Source: Phycisphaerae bacterium (GTDB lineage: Bacteria; Planctomycetota; Phycisphaerae; Phycisphaerales; SM1A02). From it: 33,172 bases of DNA. Under the pieces are notes generated by a model that made no database searches, was not told the DNA's origin, and saw only the letters and a list, made by a program, of their open reading frames with translations. Location: assembly GCA_002862305.1 (NCBI GenBank), contig PKCS01000018.1:1-33172 (forward strand). The letters are read 5' to 3'. The position numbers were made by a program, and so were the translations under genes. Positions 8,067 to 16,673 of the stretch are shown piece by piece (positions within the stretch are counted from its first letter, which is position 1; each line of letters opens with the position of its first letter).

Positions 8067-8717
8067 CTACTCGACCAGCACCACCAGCTCGACGCGACGA
8101 CTCTGCGACTTGGAGCCCTTGGGAGCGTGGGGACCGTAGCTCGCGTAGGAGATCAGCTCCGCCGGGATCCCCTTGCCCTGGAGGTACTCGCCGACCGAAT
8201 ACGCACGCTCGAACCCGAGGTGGTGGTTGGTCTCGTAGCGGTCCTTGGACTTCTTGATGGGATCGGTGTCGGTGAAGCCGATGAGGCGGATCTTGTGGTT
8301 GGGGTAGTTGCGCTCGAGCTCGGTGGCCACCTTGTTGAGGGAGGTCTTCGCCGCGGGCTTGAGGGTGTCGCGACCGGAGTCGAACATCACGTCGCTCGGG
8401 AGGTTCACCACGACCTCGCCGTCGCGGACCTTCACGTCGAATCCCGCGAGGGTGCTCGGGGCGGGCTCCGCCTTGGCAGGGGTCTCCCCCATCATGTCCG
8501 ACTCGAGCTGCTGGTTGCGCAGGGTGAGCTTCTGGTTCTCGGCGGCGAGGTCCTGGTTCCTCGTCTTCTGCTTGTCGAGTTCCATGCGCAGGGTGCTCGC
8601 CTCCTCGGCCAGCAACGCCTCGCGGTCCTTCGAGTTCTGATCACAACCACCCAGCATCAGGAGTCCGAGGGCTCCGAGGCAGGTCACTGAGGTCCACAGG
8701 GTTCGACGGTGGGTCAT
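8067..8717 (-). CDS. OmpA/Pal-family lipoprotein with N-terminal coiled coil
   Basis: A 216-residue secreted lipoprotein. Residues 1-23 are a lipoprotein signal ending in the lipobox LGGC, giving Cys23 as the lipidated residue. Residues 30-75 are heptad-rich (LAEEASTLRMELDKQ, LAAENQKLTLRNQQLES), a likely coiled coil. The rest is an OmpA-C domain with GFTDTDP and GFERAYSV, keeping the Asp and Arg that bind diaminopimelate in peptidoglycan. It probably tethers the outer membrane to the wall or links to a partner through the coil. The frame is open up to 8837, but ATG 8717 gives a proper signal peptide, with GGAAAGGA about 12 nt upstream. It resembles the protein at 25245-26105. It lies downstream of the prepilin peptidase gene but may be independent. 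Confidence 0.88.
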   Translation of the reverse strand: MTHRRTLWTSVTCLGALGLLMLGGCDQNSKDREALLAEEASTLRMELDKQKTRNQDLAAENQKLTLRNQQLESDMMGETPAKAEPAPSTLAGFDVKVRDGEVVVNLPSDVMFDSGRDTLKPAAKTSLNKVATELERNYPNHKIRLIGFTDTDPIKKSKDRYETNHHLGFERAYSVGEYLQGKGIPAELISYASYGPHAPKGSKSQSRRVELVVLVE

Positions 8718-8762
8718 TTCGTCACGGCATCCTTTCCGGTAAACGCGGCGCTCGGCCTGCGA

Positions 8763-8779
8763 GGCGGCCATGCGCCGCC
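8763..8779 (-). other. GGCGGC/GCCGCC hairpin between prepilin peptidase and OmpA lipoprotein genes
   Basis: A 6-bp GC stem with a 5-nt loop lies in the 94-bp gap. It has no T run. It may be a weak terminator or attenuator after the prepilin peptidase gene, or chance. Confidence 0.25.
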
Positions 8780-8811
8780 AACCTGCGTCATCCTCGACGC
8801 TTGTGGGTATT

Positions 8812-10065
8812 TCACTCGGTCGGCGCGATTTCCGCAAGCCGCAACGTGGAGGCAGATTGAATTCCCGGCAGGATCCACTGGCCGGCCTCGATGACCACCG
8901 GCTTGAGGAAGACCACCAGGAAGAGCGCCACCGCGAGGTGCGGGCCGTAGGGAAGCTCCTGCCCGAGGCCCTTGAGGACCCGTCCCCCGGTCAGCCCGGC
9001 CAGCACCCAGGCCAGTCCGAGGAAGGGCGCGATGAAGAACGCCACCACGGGATCGATCCAGCCGAACGCGGCGCCCATCGCGGCCATGAGGTGCACGTCC
9101 CCCATCCCCATCGCCTCCCGCCCGAAGGCCAGGGTCCCGAGGATGCGCACCACCCAGACCACCGCCCCCGCGATCAACCAGCCGCCGATCGAGCCCCCCA
9201 GGACCGCCAGAAACGGCCCGGGACGCCCCTCGAGGCCGGAGCCGAGGAACCAGCCGAGGGCCAGCCCGCACATGCAGGGGATGAGGAACAGGACTTCCAG
9301 CCCCATCTCCCGACGGGCGTGGGGGTAGTCCGCGAGCACGGCCCCCTCCTCGAGGAAGTCCTCGTAGTCGCTGAAGCTGTAGCGCAGCAGGCCGGACCTC
9401 AGCAGCGCGACCCCGAGCAGCACTCCGCCGAGCCCCGCGAAGGCGGCGAGGGTCCCGCTCCACCCGAAGGAGGGGATCGGCAGGAACCCGGTGAGCAGCG
9501 GGACCTCCGGCAGGAGCCCCTGGACCCCCCAGAAGACGAAGCACACCAGCGTGATGCAGGTGGGGATCTGGATCGGGATCAGGAAGGTCCGGGCGTCGAT
9601 GATCAGCATCGCCAGCAGGCCCAGCAGCGCGAAGGCCCAGCAGATGAACGCCGGCCAGCTCCCGCTGAATCCCTGGCCGAGCCACCACTCACCCCCCACC
9701 GCACTCCAGAAGCCACCGGGGGGGACGAGGTAGAGCAGGGCCGCGAGCCCCGCGAGCAGCAGTCCCCCGAACACCTCGATCATCGGGTACTGCGGGGAGA
9801 TCCCGGTCCGGCAGGCCGCGCATCGCCCTCGCAGGAGGCACCAGCTCACCACCGGGAGGTTCTGGTGCCAGCGCAGCCGCCACGCGCACCGCGGGCAGCG
9901 GCTGGGCGGGTTGACCACGCTCATGTCCCGGGGCAGTCGGAAGATCACCACGTTGAGGAAGGAGCCCGCGCAGGCCCCGAAGGCGAAGAAGAAGCACAGC
10001 GCCAGCACCCACTTGAGCCACTGCCAGGTCTCCCAGTCCGGGAATTGGAGGAGGATCGGACTCAC
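8812..10065 (-). CDS. Prepilin peptidase (A24 family aspartic protease/methyltransferase)
   Basis: It cleaves the leader of type IV pilin-like or pseudopilin precursors and methylates the new N-terminus. The N-terminal cytosolic domain has the zinc Cys pairs CPRC (57-60) and CAAC (82-85) after GACAGSFLNVVIFRLP. The catalytic aspartates are Asp157 (IIDARTFLIP) and Asp323 in the GMGDVHLMAA motif. At 417 residues it is longer than the usual 250-300. The extra length lies between the two aspartates, about residues 185-300, with a soluble stretch RYSFSDYEDFLEEG. Start GTG 10065 has AGGAG 4 nt upstream and is 10 bp after xseB, so it is probably in the xseAB operon. No pilin or secretion gene is in the window. 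Confidence 0.92.
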   Translation of the reverse strand: MSPILLQFPDWETWQWLKWVLALCFFFAFGACAGSFLNVVIFRLPRDMSVVNPPSRCPRCAWRLRWHQNLPVVSWCLLRGRCAACRTGISPQYPMIEVFGGLLLAGLAALLYLVPPGGFWSAVGGEWWLGQGFSGSWPAFICWAFALLGLLAMLIIDARTFLIPIQIPTCITLVCFVFWGVQGLLPEVPLLTGFLPIPSFGWSGTLAAFAGLGGVLLGVALLRSGLLRYSFSDYEDFLEEGAVLADYPHARREMGLEVLFLIPCMCGLALGWFLGSGLEGRPGPFLAVLGGSIGGWLIAGAVVWVVRILGTLAFGREAMGMGDVHLMAAMGAAFGWIDPVVAFFIAPFLGLAWVLAGLTGGRVLKGLGQELPYGPHLAVALFLVVFLKPVVIEAGQWILPGIQSASTLRLAEIAPTE

Positions 10066-10075
10066 GTGGCTCCTC

Positions 10076-10342
10076 TCAGGAGCGCTCCGGCTCGCTCGGA
10101 TCCGGAGGCAGGTCGTCGAGTCGGATCGTCTCGATCCGCTGTTCGGCCTCGAAGAGCAGTTCGCGGCACCGGCGGATCAGCTGCTCCCCCTGCTGGTAGG
10201 CGGCGAGGGAGCCCTCGAGGCTGGTCTCCCCGGACTCGATTCGCTGGATGATCCGCTCGAGGGCGTCCAGGGAGTCCTCGAAGGACATCGCTTCGAGATC
10301 GGCGGGCTGGTCGGATTCGGGATCGGGCGTGGGCATGGTCAT
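10076..10342 (-). CDS. xseB: Exodeoxyribonuclease VII small subunit
   Basis: XseB helices bind along the XseA large subunit to form exonuclease VII, which degrades single-stranded DNA to oligonucleotides. The 88-residue product carries the full family core: SFEDSLDALERIIQRIESGE, then SLEGSLAAYQQGEQLIRRC and EAEQRI, followed by an acidic tail. ATG 10342 lies 4 bp after the xseA stop, with a second in-frame ATG at 10336 (MPTPDPE). The frame opens further upstream inside xseA, but the family core needs only these starts. It is co-transcribed with xseA, and the prepilin peptidase gene follows after 10 bp. Confidence 0.95.
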   Translation of the reverse strand: MTMPTPDPESDQPADLEAMSFEDSLDALERIIQRIESGETSLEGSLAAYQQGEQLIRRCRELLFEAEQRIETIRLDDLPPDPSEPERS

Positions 10343-10346
10343 GACT

Positions 10347-11735
10347 CTACTCGTCGGGAGGGGAAGCGTCCAAGTCGTCGTCGGGCCCGATCGCCTCCAC
10401 CCGACTGCGAAGGCGACCGTCCTCGAAGACGGTGGTGATCCGGTCCCCGGGACGTGCATCCTCCGCGGCGCGGAGCACCCGGCCGGACTCGTCGAGCGTG
10501 CAGGTGAACCCGCGGGCGAGGACCGAACGCGGGCCCACCGCCCCCAGGCGACCGGAGCCGGCCTCCACCCGGGCGCGGGCGGCCTGCACCCGGGTCTCCA
10601 GGGCGGTCCGCAAACGACGGGACTGCGCCTCGAGGCGGGCGCCCACGCGTGCCAGCCGGTCGCTGGGACGAAGTGCCTTCAGCCGGGTGTCCAGCTCCGC
10701 CACCCGGGTGCGGCCGCGATCCAGGCGGGAGCCCATCAGCTGGCGAAGCTCCCGGGGCACGCGCGAGACTCGTTCGACGGCGAGTTCCGCCCGGCGGCGG
10801 AGCACCGCCCCCAGCCGTTCCCGCTGGTACTCCAGCTGCCCGACCAGCTCGCCACGATCCGGCACCAGGTGCATCGCGGCCTGGGTCGGGGTGGAGGACC
10901 GCTGGTCCGCGATGAGCTCGATGACCGAGGTGTCGACCTCGTGCCCGATCGCGGCCACCAGCGGGGTCCGGCAGGCGAAGGCGGCCTCCGCGACCACCCG
11001 TTCGTTGAACGCCCACAGGTCCTCCCGCGATCCACCGCCCCGGGTGACCAGGATCGCGTCGATGCCCAGCCGGTCGGCCGATCGATCAAGGCGACGGATC
11101 GCCTCCGCCACCTGGCCCGCGGCGTCCTCGCCCTGGACCCGGACGTCGACCACCAGGAGGTCCACCGAGGGAAGCCGGGTGGCCGCGGTGCGGCGCACGT
11201 CCTCGATCGCCGCCCCGGTGGCGGAGGTGACCACCGCGATCCGGCGCGGGAAGCTGGGGAGCCTCTGCTTGCGTTCGGGATCGAAGTACCCGAGTTCCTT
11301 GAGCTCGCGGCACAGGGCCTGGAATCGCTCCTCGAGGGTGCCGAGCCCCTGCGCGCGGATCGAGGTGACGTAGAACTGCGTGCGTCCTCCCGGCACCCAG
11401 TGGGAGACCCGGCCGGTGGCGATCACCTGGTCTCCGTCGCGGGGGTCCAGGTCGACCCGTGCGGCGTCGGACCGCCACATCACGCAGGAGACCACCGAGG
11501 TCTCGTCCTTGAGGGCGAAGTACCAGTGGCCCTGCCGTCGCAGGTTGCTCAGCTCCCCCACCACCTCGACCGACCCGGCGAGGTGGCGCTCCAGGAGCTC
11601 CTTCACGCTGGTGTTGAGCGCGGTCGGGGTCAGCGGGGCCGGGGCCGGCGCGGGCTCCGGAGGATCCGTCCCGGAGGCGGGCGGGTCGAACAGCCCGCCC
11701 AGCGCGTCGTCGGGATTGAATGATCGGCGAGGCAC
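10347..11735 (-). CDS. xseA: Exodeoxyribonuclease VII large subunit
   Basis: This is the catalytic subunit of exonuclease VII, used in mismatch repair and in trimming single-stranded DNA. The 462-residue length is normal. After a Pro-rich lead of 36 residues there is an OB-fold DNA-binding domain (about 40-135, with VVGELSNLRRQGHWYFALKD). The catalytic core has VVTSATGAAIEDV, RGGGSREDLWAFN (232-244), IGHEVDTS (263-270) and ADQRSSTPTQAAM. A long Arg-rich coiled coil follows, about 300-400, then a C-terminal beta region with SVLARGFTCT. The start is GTG 11735. No Shine-Dalgarno precedes it; instead TATCTT lies exactly 6 nt before the GTG, suggesting a leaderless mRNA. It is divergent from recG with only 23 bp between starts. 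Confidence 0.96.
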   Translation of the reverse strand: MPRRSFNPDDALGGLFDPPASGTDPPEPAPAPAPLTPTALNTSVKELLERHLAGSVEVVGELSNLRRQGHWYFALKDETSVVSCVMWRSDAARVDLDPRDGDQVIATGRVSHWVPGGRTQFYVTSIRAQGLGTLEERFQALCRELKELGYFDPERKQRLPSFPRRIAVVTSATGAAIEDVRRTAATRLPSVDLLVVDVRVQGEDAAGQVAEAIRRLDRSADRLGIDAILVTRGGGSREDLWAFNERVVAEAAFACRTPLVAAIGHEVDTSVIELIADQRSSTPTQAAMHLVPDRGELVGQLEYQRERLGAVLRRRAELAVERVSRVPRELRQLMGSRLDRGRTRVAELDTRLKALRPSDRLARVGARLEAQSRRLRTALETRVQAARARVEAGSGRLGAVGPRSVLARGFTCTLDESGRVLRAAEDARPGDRITTVFEDGRLRSRVEAIGPDDDLDASPPDE

Positions 11736-11740
11736 AGGGG

Positions 11741-11751
11741 TAAGATAGGGT
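11741..11751. promoter_or_regulatory. Overlapping divergent -10 boxes for xseA and recG
   Basis: In the 23-bp gap between the two GTG starts, the minus strand reads TATCTT (11747 to 11742) followed by 6 nt and the xseA GTG. The plus strand reads TAGGGT (11746-11751) followed by 7 nt and the recG GTG; TAAGAT at 11741-11746 is an alternative. The two boxes share bases, so the promoters should compete. The AGGG could also act as a recG Shine-Dalgarno. Confidence 0.5.
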
Positions 11752-11758
11752 CCACGCC

Positions 11759-13870
11759 GTGAGCAGTCTCGATTCCATCAAGCTCAACACGCCACTTCCC
11801 GAGATTCCCGGGATCGGCGATCGATCGGTCGGGGCCTGGCGTCGGCTGGGACTGGAGACCGCGGGCGACCTGCTCGGGCACATCCCCCTTCGCTACGAAC
11901 AGGAGCTCGCGGAGCAGACCATCGCCCGGGCCCACGAGGCGGTCGCCTCGGGCGAGACCGGGCACCTGGCCCTGCGGGGGACGATCGAGGTCGTTCGTCA
12001 CCACCGGGGGCGCCGACCACGCACCGAAGCGACCCTGCAGGACGAAAGCGGGACCGCCCGACTGGTGTGGTTCAACGCCGGCTGGCTGGCGGGACGACTG
12101 CACCCGGGCATGGAGGTCCTGATGAACGGGCGGGGAAGCCTCTACAAGGGGCACCTCCAGATGACCAACCCCCGGTTCACCCTGCTCGGGGAGGCCGAAC
12201 CGGTCGAGGTGTCCGAGGAGGACGGCCTTCGACCGATCTACCCCGGCAGCGAGGAGCTGAACTCCAACCGCATCCGGCGAGTGATCGCCCCCCTGCTCGA
12301 ACCCCTGTGCCAGCAGGTGGAGGATCCCCTGCCCGAAGCCTACCGACGGGAGCGTGGGTTGCCGACGCTCGCGGAGGCCTACCGCGCGATCCACGCCCCC
12401 GGCTGCGAGGAGGACTGGGTGGAGGGACGACGACGACTGGCCTTCGAGGAGCTGCTGCTCATGCAGCTGGCGGTCATGATGCGACGGCACCAGCTCCGTG
12501 ATCGCCTGAAGGCTCCGGCCCTGCGGTGGGACGACGCGGTGGACGGCCGGATCCGGGATCGGTTCCCCTTCCCGCTGACCGCCGCCCAGCTGGGCGTGAT
12601 CCGCGAGATCGCCGCGGACCTCTCGAACCCCACCCCGATGAACCGCCTGCTGCAGGGGGACGTCGGGGCGGGCAAGACCGCGGTCGCGGTCTACGGCATG
12701 CTGACCGCGGTGGCCAGCGGCCACCAGGCGGCGCTGATGGCCCCGACCGAGCTGCTCGCGGAACAGCACCTGGCCTCGATCCGGGGCCTGCTCGAGGGCA
12801 GCGACGTGCGCATCGAGCTGCTGACCGGGGCCCGCCCGGAGGCGGAGCGCCGGGCGATCATGGAACGACTCGCCGCGGGTGAGATCGACATCCTGGTCGG
12901 CACCCACGCCCTGCTCACGCATTCGGTCAACTTCCGCAGCCTGGCCCTGGCGGTCATCGACGAGCAGCATCGATTCGGGGTCACCCAGCGGGCGCAGCTT
13001 CGCGGCAAGGGCGACGATCCGGGCAGCGTCCCCCACGTGCTGGTGATGACCGCGACCCCGATCCCGCGAACCCTCTCCCTGACCCTTTTCGGGGACCTCG
13101 ACGTCTCGGTGATCGACGAACGACTGCCGGGCCGCACGCCCCCGGTCACCCGGGTGGTCCAGCCACCGAAGCGGGCGGACGTCTACGGCTACGTGGCGGA
13201 CCGACTGCGGGCCGGGGAGCAGGCCTACGTGGTGGTGCCCGCGATCGAGGAGTCGGACCTCGGCCTGGCGGACGTCCAGTCCCACCTGCGATTCCTCGAG
13301 GAGGGCCCGCTGGCGGGCTGTCGCCTGGAGGCGATGCACGGCCGGCTCGACGCCGCCACCCGGGACGGGGTGATGGAACGCTTCCGCGCCGGGGAGACCC
13401 AGTGCCTGGTCGCCACGGTGGTGATCGAGGTCGGGGTCGACGTGCCCAACGCGACCCTGATGGTGATCGAACACGCCGAACGCTTCGGGCTCGCCCAACT
13501 GCACCAGCTCCGGGGCCGGATCGGGCGAGGCACCGGCCGCTCGGTGTGCGCCCTGATCGGCGAACCCCGGACCCCGGAGGCCGAACGACGGCTGGAGGCG
13601 ATCGGCTCCACCACCGACGGCTTCGCGATCTCGGAACTCGACCTGGAGATCCGCGGTCCCGGCGAGCTGTTCGGGGCCCGGCAGTCGGGGATGCCCCCCC
13701 TCCGGGTCGCGGACCTGATGCGCGACGCCGAGCTGCTCGCCATCGCCCGCACCGACGCCCGGGCCTGGATCGACCGCTCCCCGGAGCTGGCCGACCCCGA
13801 CGAGCGAGCGATGCGATCCCTGGTGCTCCGTCGCTACGGGGCCGCCCTCGGACTCGCGGACGTCGGCTAG
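11759..13870 (+). CDS. recG: ATP-dependent DNA helicase RecG
   Basis: RecG regresses stalled replication forks and moves Holliday junctions. The 703-residue length matches the family (E. coli about 693). The N-terminal wedge/OB domain spans about 65-150, with a PGIGDRSVGAWRRLGLETAGDLL helix-hairpin region at 17-39. The helicase core has Walker A GDVGAGKTAVA (300-310), MAPTELLAEQH (327-337), the RecG-type DEQHRFGV box (401-408), VMTATPIPRTLS (429-440), VATVVIEVGVDVPNA and QLHQLRGRIGRG. The start is GTG 11759. The gene ends in TAG 9 bp before polX and its stop forms part of the polX -10-like box. All motifs look intact. Confidence 0.97.
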   Translation: MSSLDSIKLNTPLPEIPGIGDRSVGAWRRLGLETAGDLLGHIPLRYEQELAEQTIARAHEAVASGETGHLALRGTIEVVRHHRGRRPRTEATLQDESGTARLVWFNAGWLAGRLHPGMEVLMNGRGSLYKGHLQMTNPRFTLLGEAEPVEVSEEDGLRPIYPGSEELNSNRIRRVIAPLLEPLCQQVEDPLPEAYRRERGLPTLAEAYRAIHAPGCEEDWVEGRRRLAFEELLLMQLAVMMRRHQLRDRLKAPALRWDDAVDGRIRDRFPFPLTAAQLGVIREIAADLSNPTPMNRLLQGDVGAGKTAVAVYGMLTAVASGHQAALMAPTELLAEQHLASIRGLLEGSDVRIELLTGARPEAERRAIMERLAAGEIDILVGTHALLTHSVNFRSLALAVIDEQHRFGVTQRAQLRGKGDDPGSVPHVLVMTATPIPRTLSLTLFGDLDVSVIDERLPGRTPPVTRVVQPPKRADVYGYVADRLRAGEQAYVVVPAIEESDLGLADVQSHLRFLEEGPLAGCRLEAMHGRLDAATRDGVMERFRAGETQCLVATVVIEVGVDVPNATLMVIEHAERFGLAQLHQLRGRIGRGTGRSVCALIGEPRTPEAERRLEAIGSTTDGFAISELDLEIRGPGELFGARQSGMPPLRVADLMRDAELLAIARTDARAWIDRSPELADPDERAMRSLVLRRYGAALGLADVG

Positions 13871-13873
13871 ACT
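13868..13873 (+). promoter_or_regulatory. Putative leaderless -10 box (TAGACT) of polX
   Basis: TAGACT is followed by 6 nt (TCCATC) and the polX ATG. Its first three bases are the recG stop codon. No Shine-Dalgarno is visible before polX, so a start of transcription at or beside the ATG is plausible. Confidence 0.4.
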
Positions 13874-13879
13874 TCCATC

Positions 13880-15628
13880 ATGGGCAGCAATCGATCACTG
13901 GCAGGACGCTTCCACCAGGCCGCCGCGATCCTCGAGATCACCGGCGCCAACGCCTTCCGCATCAACGCGGTGGCCCGGGTCGCGGGGATCCTCGAGGACC
14001 TGCCCGCGGACCTCGACGCGGAGAGCGCGGAGGTCGCGCGGCTGGTGAAGATCGACGGGATCGGGAAGTCCAGCGCGGAGAAGATCCACGAGTTCGTCAC
14101 CACCGGGACCATCGCCGAGTTCGACGCGCTCCGGGACGGGATCCCCGCGGGGCTCATCGACGTGCTGGCCCTGCCCGGCCTGGGTCCCAAGACGGTGCGC
14201 GCCCTCTGGGAGCAGGGCGGGGTGACCGACCTGGCCTCCCTGGAATCGAAGATCGATGCCGGCGAGCTGGCGTCGATCCCCCGCATGGGGCCCAAGACCC
14301 TCTCCAACATCAAGGAGGCGATCGAGTTCTCCCGTCGCAGCGCGGGCCGCATCCGGATCGGGAAGGCCCTGCCCCTGGCGGAGTCGATCGTGGAACGGCT
14401 CGCGGACACCCCGGGCACCACCCGCATCGCCTACGCCGGCAGCCTCCGCCGCGGCCAGGAGACGATCGGCGACATCGACGTCCTGGTCGCCTCCGGGGAC
14501 CCCGGCCCCGCCACCGAGTCCCTCACGAGCCATCCCGGGGTGGAGAAGGTCCTTCTCTCCGGCCGCACCAAGACCAGCGTCCGATTGAAGGAAGGCGTGC
14601 AGGTCGACCTGCGCGTGGTCCCCGAGGAGCAGTTCGGCGCGGCACTGCTCTACTTCACCGGCAGCAAGCAGCACAACGTCCGACTGCGGGAACTGGCGAT
14701 CAGCCGCTCGATGCGCCTCAACGAGTACGGGCTCTTCCCCGACGACGGCTCGCCGGAACCGCCGCAGGAGCGCGGGGTGAAGCCGGTGGCCTCGCGCACC
14801 GAGGAGGAGATCTACGAGGCGCTCGGACTCCGGCTGCTCCCCCCCGAACTCCGCGAGGAGGCGGCCACCGGGGCCTGGACGAACGTGGATGAACTGGTCA
14901 CCGCTCCCGCGATCCGGGCCGAGCTCCATGCCCACACCACCGAGAGCGACGGGTCGATGAGCCTCGAGGAACTGATCGAACAGGCCCGGTCCCGGGGCTT
15001 CCACACCCTCGCGGTCACCGATCACTCCAAGTCCAGCGTCCAGGCCAACGGCCTCTCGGTCGAGCGGCTGCTGGCGCACGCGGCGCGGGTCCGCGAGGCC
15101 AACGCCCGGCACCCGGACATCACGGTGCTGGCCGGGAGCGAGGTCGACATCATGGCCGACGGCACCCTCGACTACGAGGACGAGGTCCTCGCCCAGCTCG
15201 ACTGGGTGATCGCGAGCCCCCACTCCAGCCTCCGGCAGGACCCCGCCACCGCCACCCGCCGACTGCTCAAGGCGATCACCCACCCGCTGGTGCACGCGAT
15301 CGGGCACCCCACCGGTCGCATCATCAACGGCCGGGAGGGCCTCAACCCGGACCTGGGCGAGCTCTGCGCGGCGGCCCGCGAGCACCGGACCGCGCTCGAA
15401 CTCAACGCCAACCCCGCGCGGCTGGACCTGCGCGACGCGCACGTCCGGCTCGCGATGGAGCACGAGGTGCTGGTCACCGTGGACACCGACGCGCACCAGC
15501 CCGGGGACTTCGACCTCCTGCGATACGGGATCGGCACCGCGCGTCGCGGCGGGCTCACCCGGTCCGCGTGCCCCAACTGCTGGGAGGCCGCGGACCTGAT
15601 GGACTGGATCGGCTCCAAGCGGGGCTGA
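13880..15628 (+). CDS. polX: DNA polymerase/3'-5' exonuclease PolX with C-terminal PHP domain
   Basis: PolX fills short gaps in base-excision repair, and the PHP domain supplies a metal-dependent 3'-5' exonuclease. The 582-residue product has helix-hairpin-helix elements at about 57-66 (KIDGIGKSSA), 98-104 (LPGLGPK) and 133-140. The nucleotidyltransferase motif GSLRRGQETIGDIDVLV has Asp198 and Asp200, with the third Asp at 243 (VQVDLRVV). The PHP domain from about 345 shows ELHAHTTESDGS, AVTDHSKS, GSEVDI, ASPHSSL, IGHPTGR, ELNANPARLDL and VDTDAHQP, so all metal ligands appear kept. ATG 13880 is 9 bp after recG, and the two are likely expressed together or by the box at 13868. It ends 12 bp from the convergent lpoB-like gene. 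Confidence 0.95.
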   Translation: MGSNRSLAGRFHQAAAILEITGANAFRINAVARVAGILEDLPADLDAESAEVARLVKIDGIGKSSAEKIHEFVTTGTIAEFDALRDGIPAGLIDVLALPGLGPKTVRALWEQGGVTDLASLESKIDAGELASIPRMGPKTLSNIKEAIEFSRRSAGRIRIGKALPLAESIVERLADTPGTTRIAYAGSLRRGQETIGDIDVLVASGDPGPATESLTSHPGVEKVLLSGRTKTSVRLKEGVQVDLRVVPEEQFGAALLYFTGSKQHNVRLRELAISRSMRLNEYGLFPDDGSPEPPQERGVKPVASRTEEEIYEALGLRLLPPELREEAATGAWTNVDELVTAPAIRAELHAHTTESDGSMSLEELIEQARSRGFHTLAVTDHSKSSVQANGLSVERLLAHAARVREANARHPDITVLAGSEVDIMADGTLDYEDEVLAQLDWVIASPHSSLRQDPATATRRLLKAITHPLVHAIGHPTGRIINGREGLNPDLGELCAAAREHRTALELNANPARLDLRDAHVRLAMEHEVLVTVDTDAHQPGDFDLLRYGIGTARRGGLTRSACPNCWEAADLMDWIGSKRG

Positions 15629-15640
15629 GCGAGGGGCGAG

Positions 15641-16237
15641 TCAGAACCCGACGGTCGCCTTCTGACCCTGCTTGGTGACGTCCGCGACCTTGGTCCAGAC
15701 CTCGAGGCCGGTGTTGGGATCGGTGAGGGTGAGCCGGAAGGTGAAGGTCGCCTGCCGGGTGGATCCCGCGGATCGCCGCAGCTCGGTGATCTTGCCGCTC
15801 AGGGTGTAGTCGGGCTCCACGTCCGGCTGGGTGCCGGACTCGAAGGACCGCCGACGCAGCTCCTCGAGGGCGGCGGGATCCTCCGTGTACTTGCCGTAGG
15901 CGGTGATGACCTGGGCCTGTCCGGAGTTCACCAGCTGCTCGCGCATGCGATAGGTGAGCTCGCCGACGTCGAACTGGGAGCCGGTGTCGTTGACGATGGG
16001 GTTGATGAGGAGCCGCGCGGGCTGGGTCGGCGACCGCCTGAGCACCCCGGTCTGGAGCATCGACTGGAGCAGCTCGCTGGAGGCCATCTGGATGTCCTGG
16101 ATGTCGACCTGGCTGACGGTGACCACCGACTGGGTGCCCCCGGTCTCGACGTACTTGGCGCCGCTCTTGCAGGCGGCGAGGCCGGTCGCGACCAGCAGCA
16201 GGGTGCCGAGGACGAGGCCGTTCGGGAGGTTGATCAT
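15641..16237 (-). CDS. LpoB-like lipoprotein (penicillin-binding protein activator family)
   Basis: The 198-residue product has a lipoprotein signal ending in the lipobox LAAC (about residues 20-23). It has the LpoB-family features: SVVTVSQVDIQDIQMASSEL, RLLINPIVNDTG, FDVGELTYRMREQLVNSG, PDYTLSGKITEL and FRLTLTDPNTGLEVWTKVADVTKQG. In E. coli LpoB reaches from the outer membrane to activate PBP1b; here that function is only inferred and may not hold if the organism lacks such enzymes. ATG 16237 has AAGGAG about 7 nt upstream; the frame opens to 16303, but that would lose the signal. It is the last gene of a four-gene operon, and the YcfL-like gene stops 28 bp upstream, as next to lpoB in E. 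coli. Confidence 0.85.
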   Translation of the reverse strand: MINLPNGLVLGTLLLVATGLAACKSGAKYVETGGTQSVVTVSQVDIQDIQMASSELLQSMLQTGVLRRSPTQPARLLINPIVNDTGSQFDVGELTYRMREQLVNSGQAQVITAYGKYTEDPAALEELRRRSFESGTQPDVEPDYTLSGKITELRRSAGSTRQATFTFRLTLTDPNTGLEVWTKVADVTKQGQKATVGF

Positions 16238-16265
16238 GAAGGGGCTCCTTCGATTGGGGTCGGGC

Positions 16266-16673
16266 TCAGTTGCTCCGACGGGTCTGAAGCTGGAAGGTTT
16301 CACAGGTGTCGTTCGGCGCGACGGAGGAGATCACCACGGTCCCGCCGGAGGCGATCGTCGCGGTCTGCCAGGTCGATCCCGAGGGGACCTGCATGCCGTT
16401 GGCGTCCAGCCACTCGAACTGGTAGGCGAACCGGCGGTACCGGAAGTCGTCGTTGGCCACCGTGACCTGGACCTGGTAGGGACCGCCGGGGGTGCGCGCG
16501 AACCGCACCGCCTCGGCCTTGAGGAAGATGCTGGTCAGGGCGTCGTTGATCTGTTCCTGGTACCGGGTCTTGCCGGGTTCGTCGCCGGCGGTCGCCCGGT
16601 AGGTGTTCACCGACCCGCAGGCGGACAGGAGCATGGCCGGGACCAGGAGTGCGCTCAGGAGGATTCGGGTCAT
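16266..16673 (-). CDS. YcfL-like (DUF1425 family) lipoprotein
   Basis: A 135-residue lipoprotein. The signal MTRILLSALLVPAMLLSAC has a lipobox LSAC at 16-19. The mature part is a beta-rich domain with the family features VQVTVANDDFRYRRFAYQFEW, DANGMQVPSG and TIASGGTVVISSVAPND. Cys126 near the end may be unpaired. YcfL is of unknown function but is encoded beside lpoB in E. coli, and the same pairing here supports both calls. The ATG overlaps the upstream COG3014 stop as ATGA, and AAAGGAA lies 8-9 nt before it, so translation is probably coupled. Confidence 0.83.
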   Translation of the reverse strand: MTRILLSALLVPAMLLSACGSVNTYRATAGDEPGKTRYQEQINDALTSIFLKAEAVRFARTPGGPYQVQVTVANDDFRYRRFAYQFEWLDANGMQVPSGSTWQTATIASGGTVVISSVAPNDTCETFQLQTRRSN

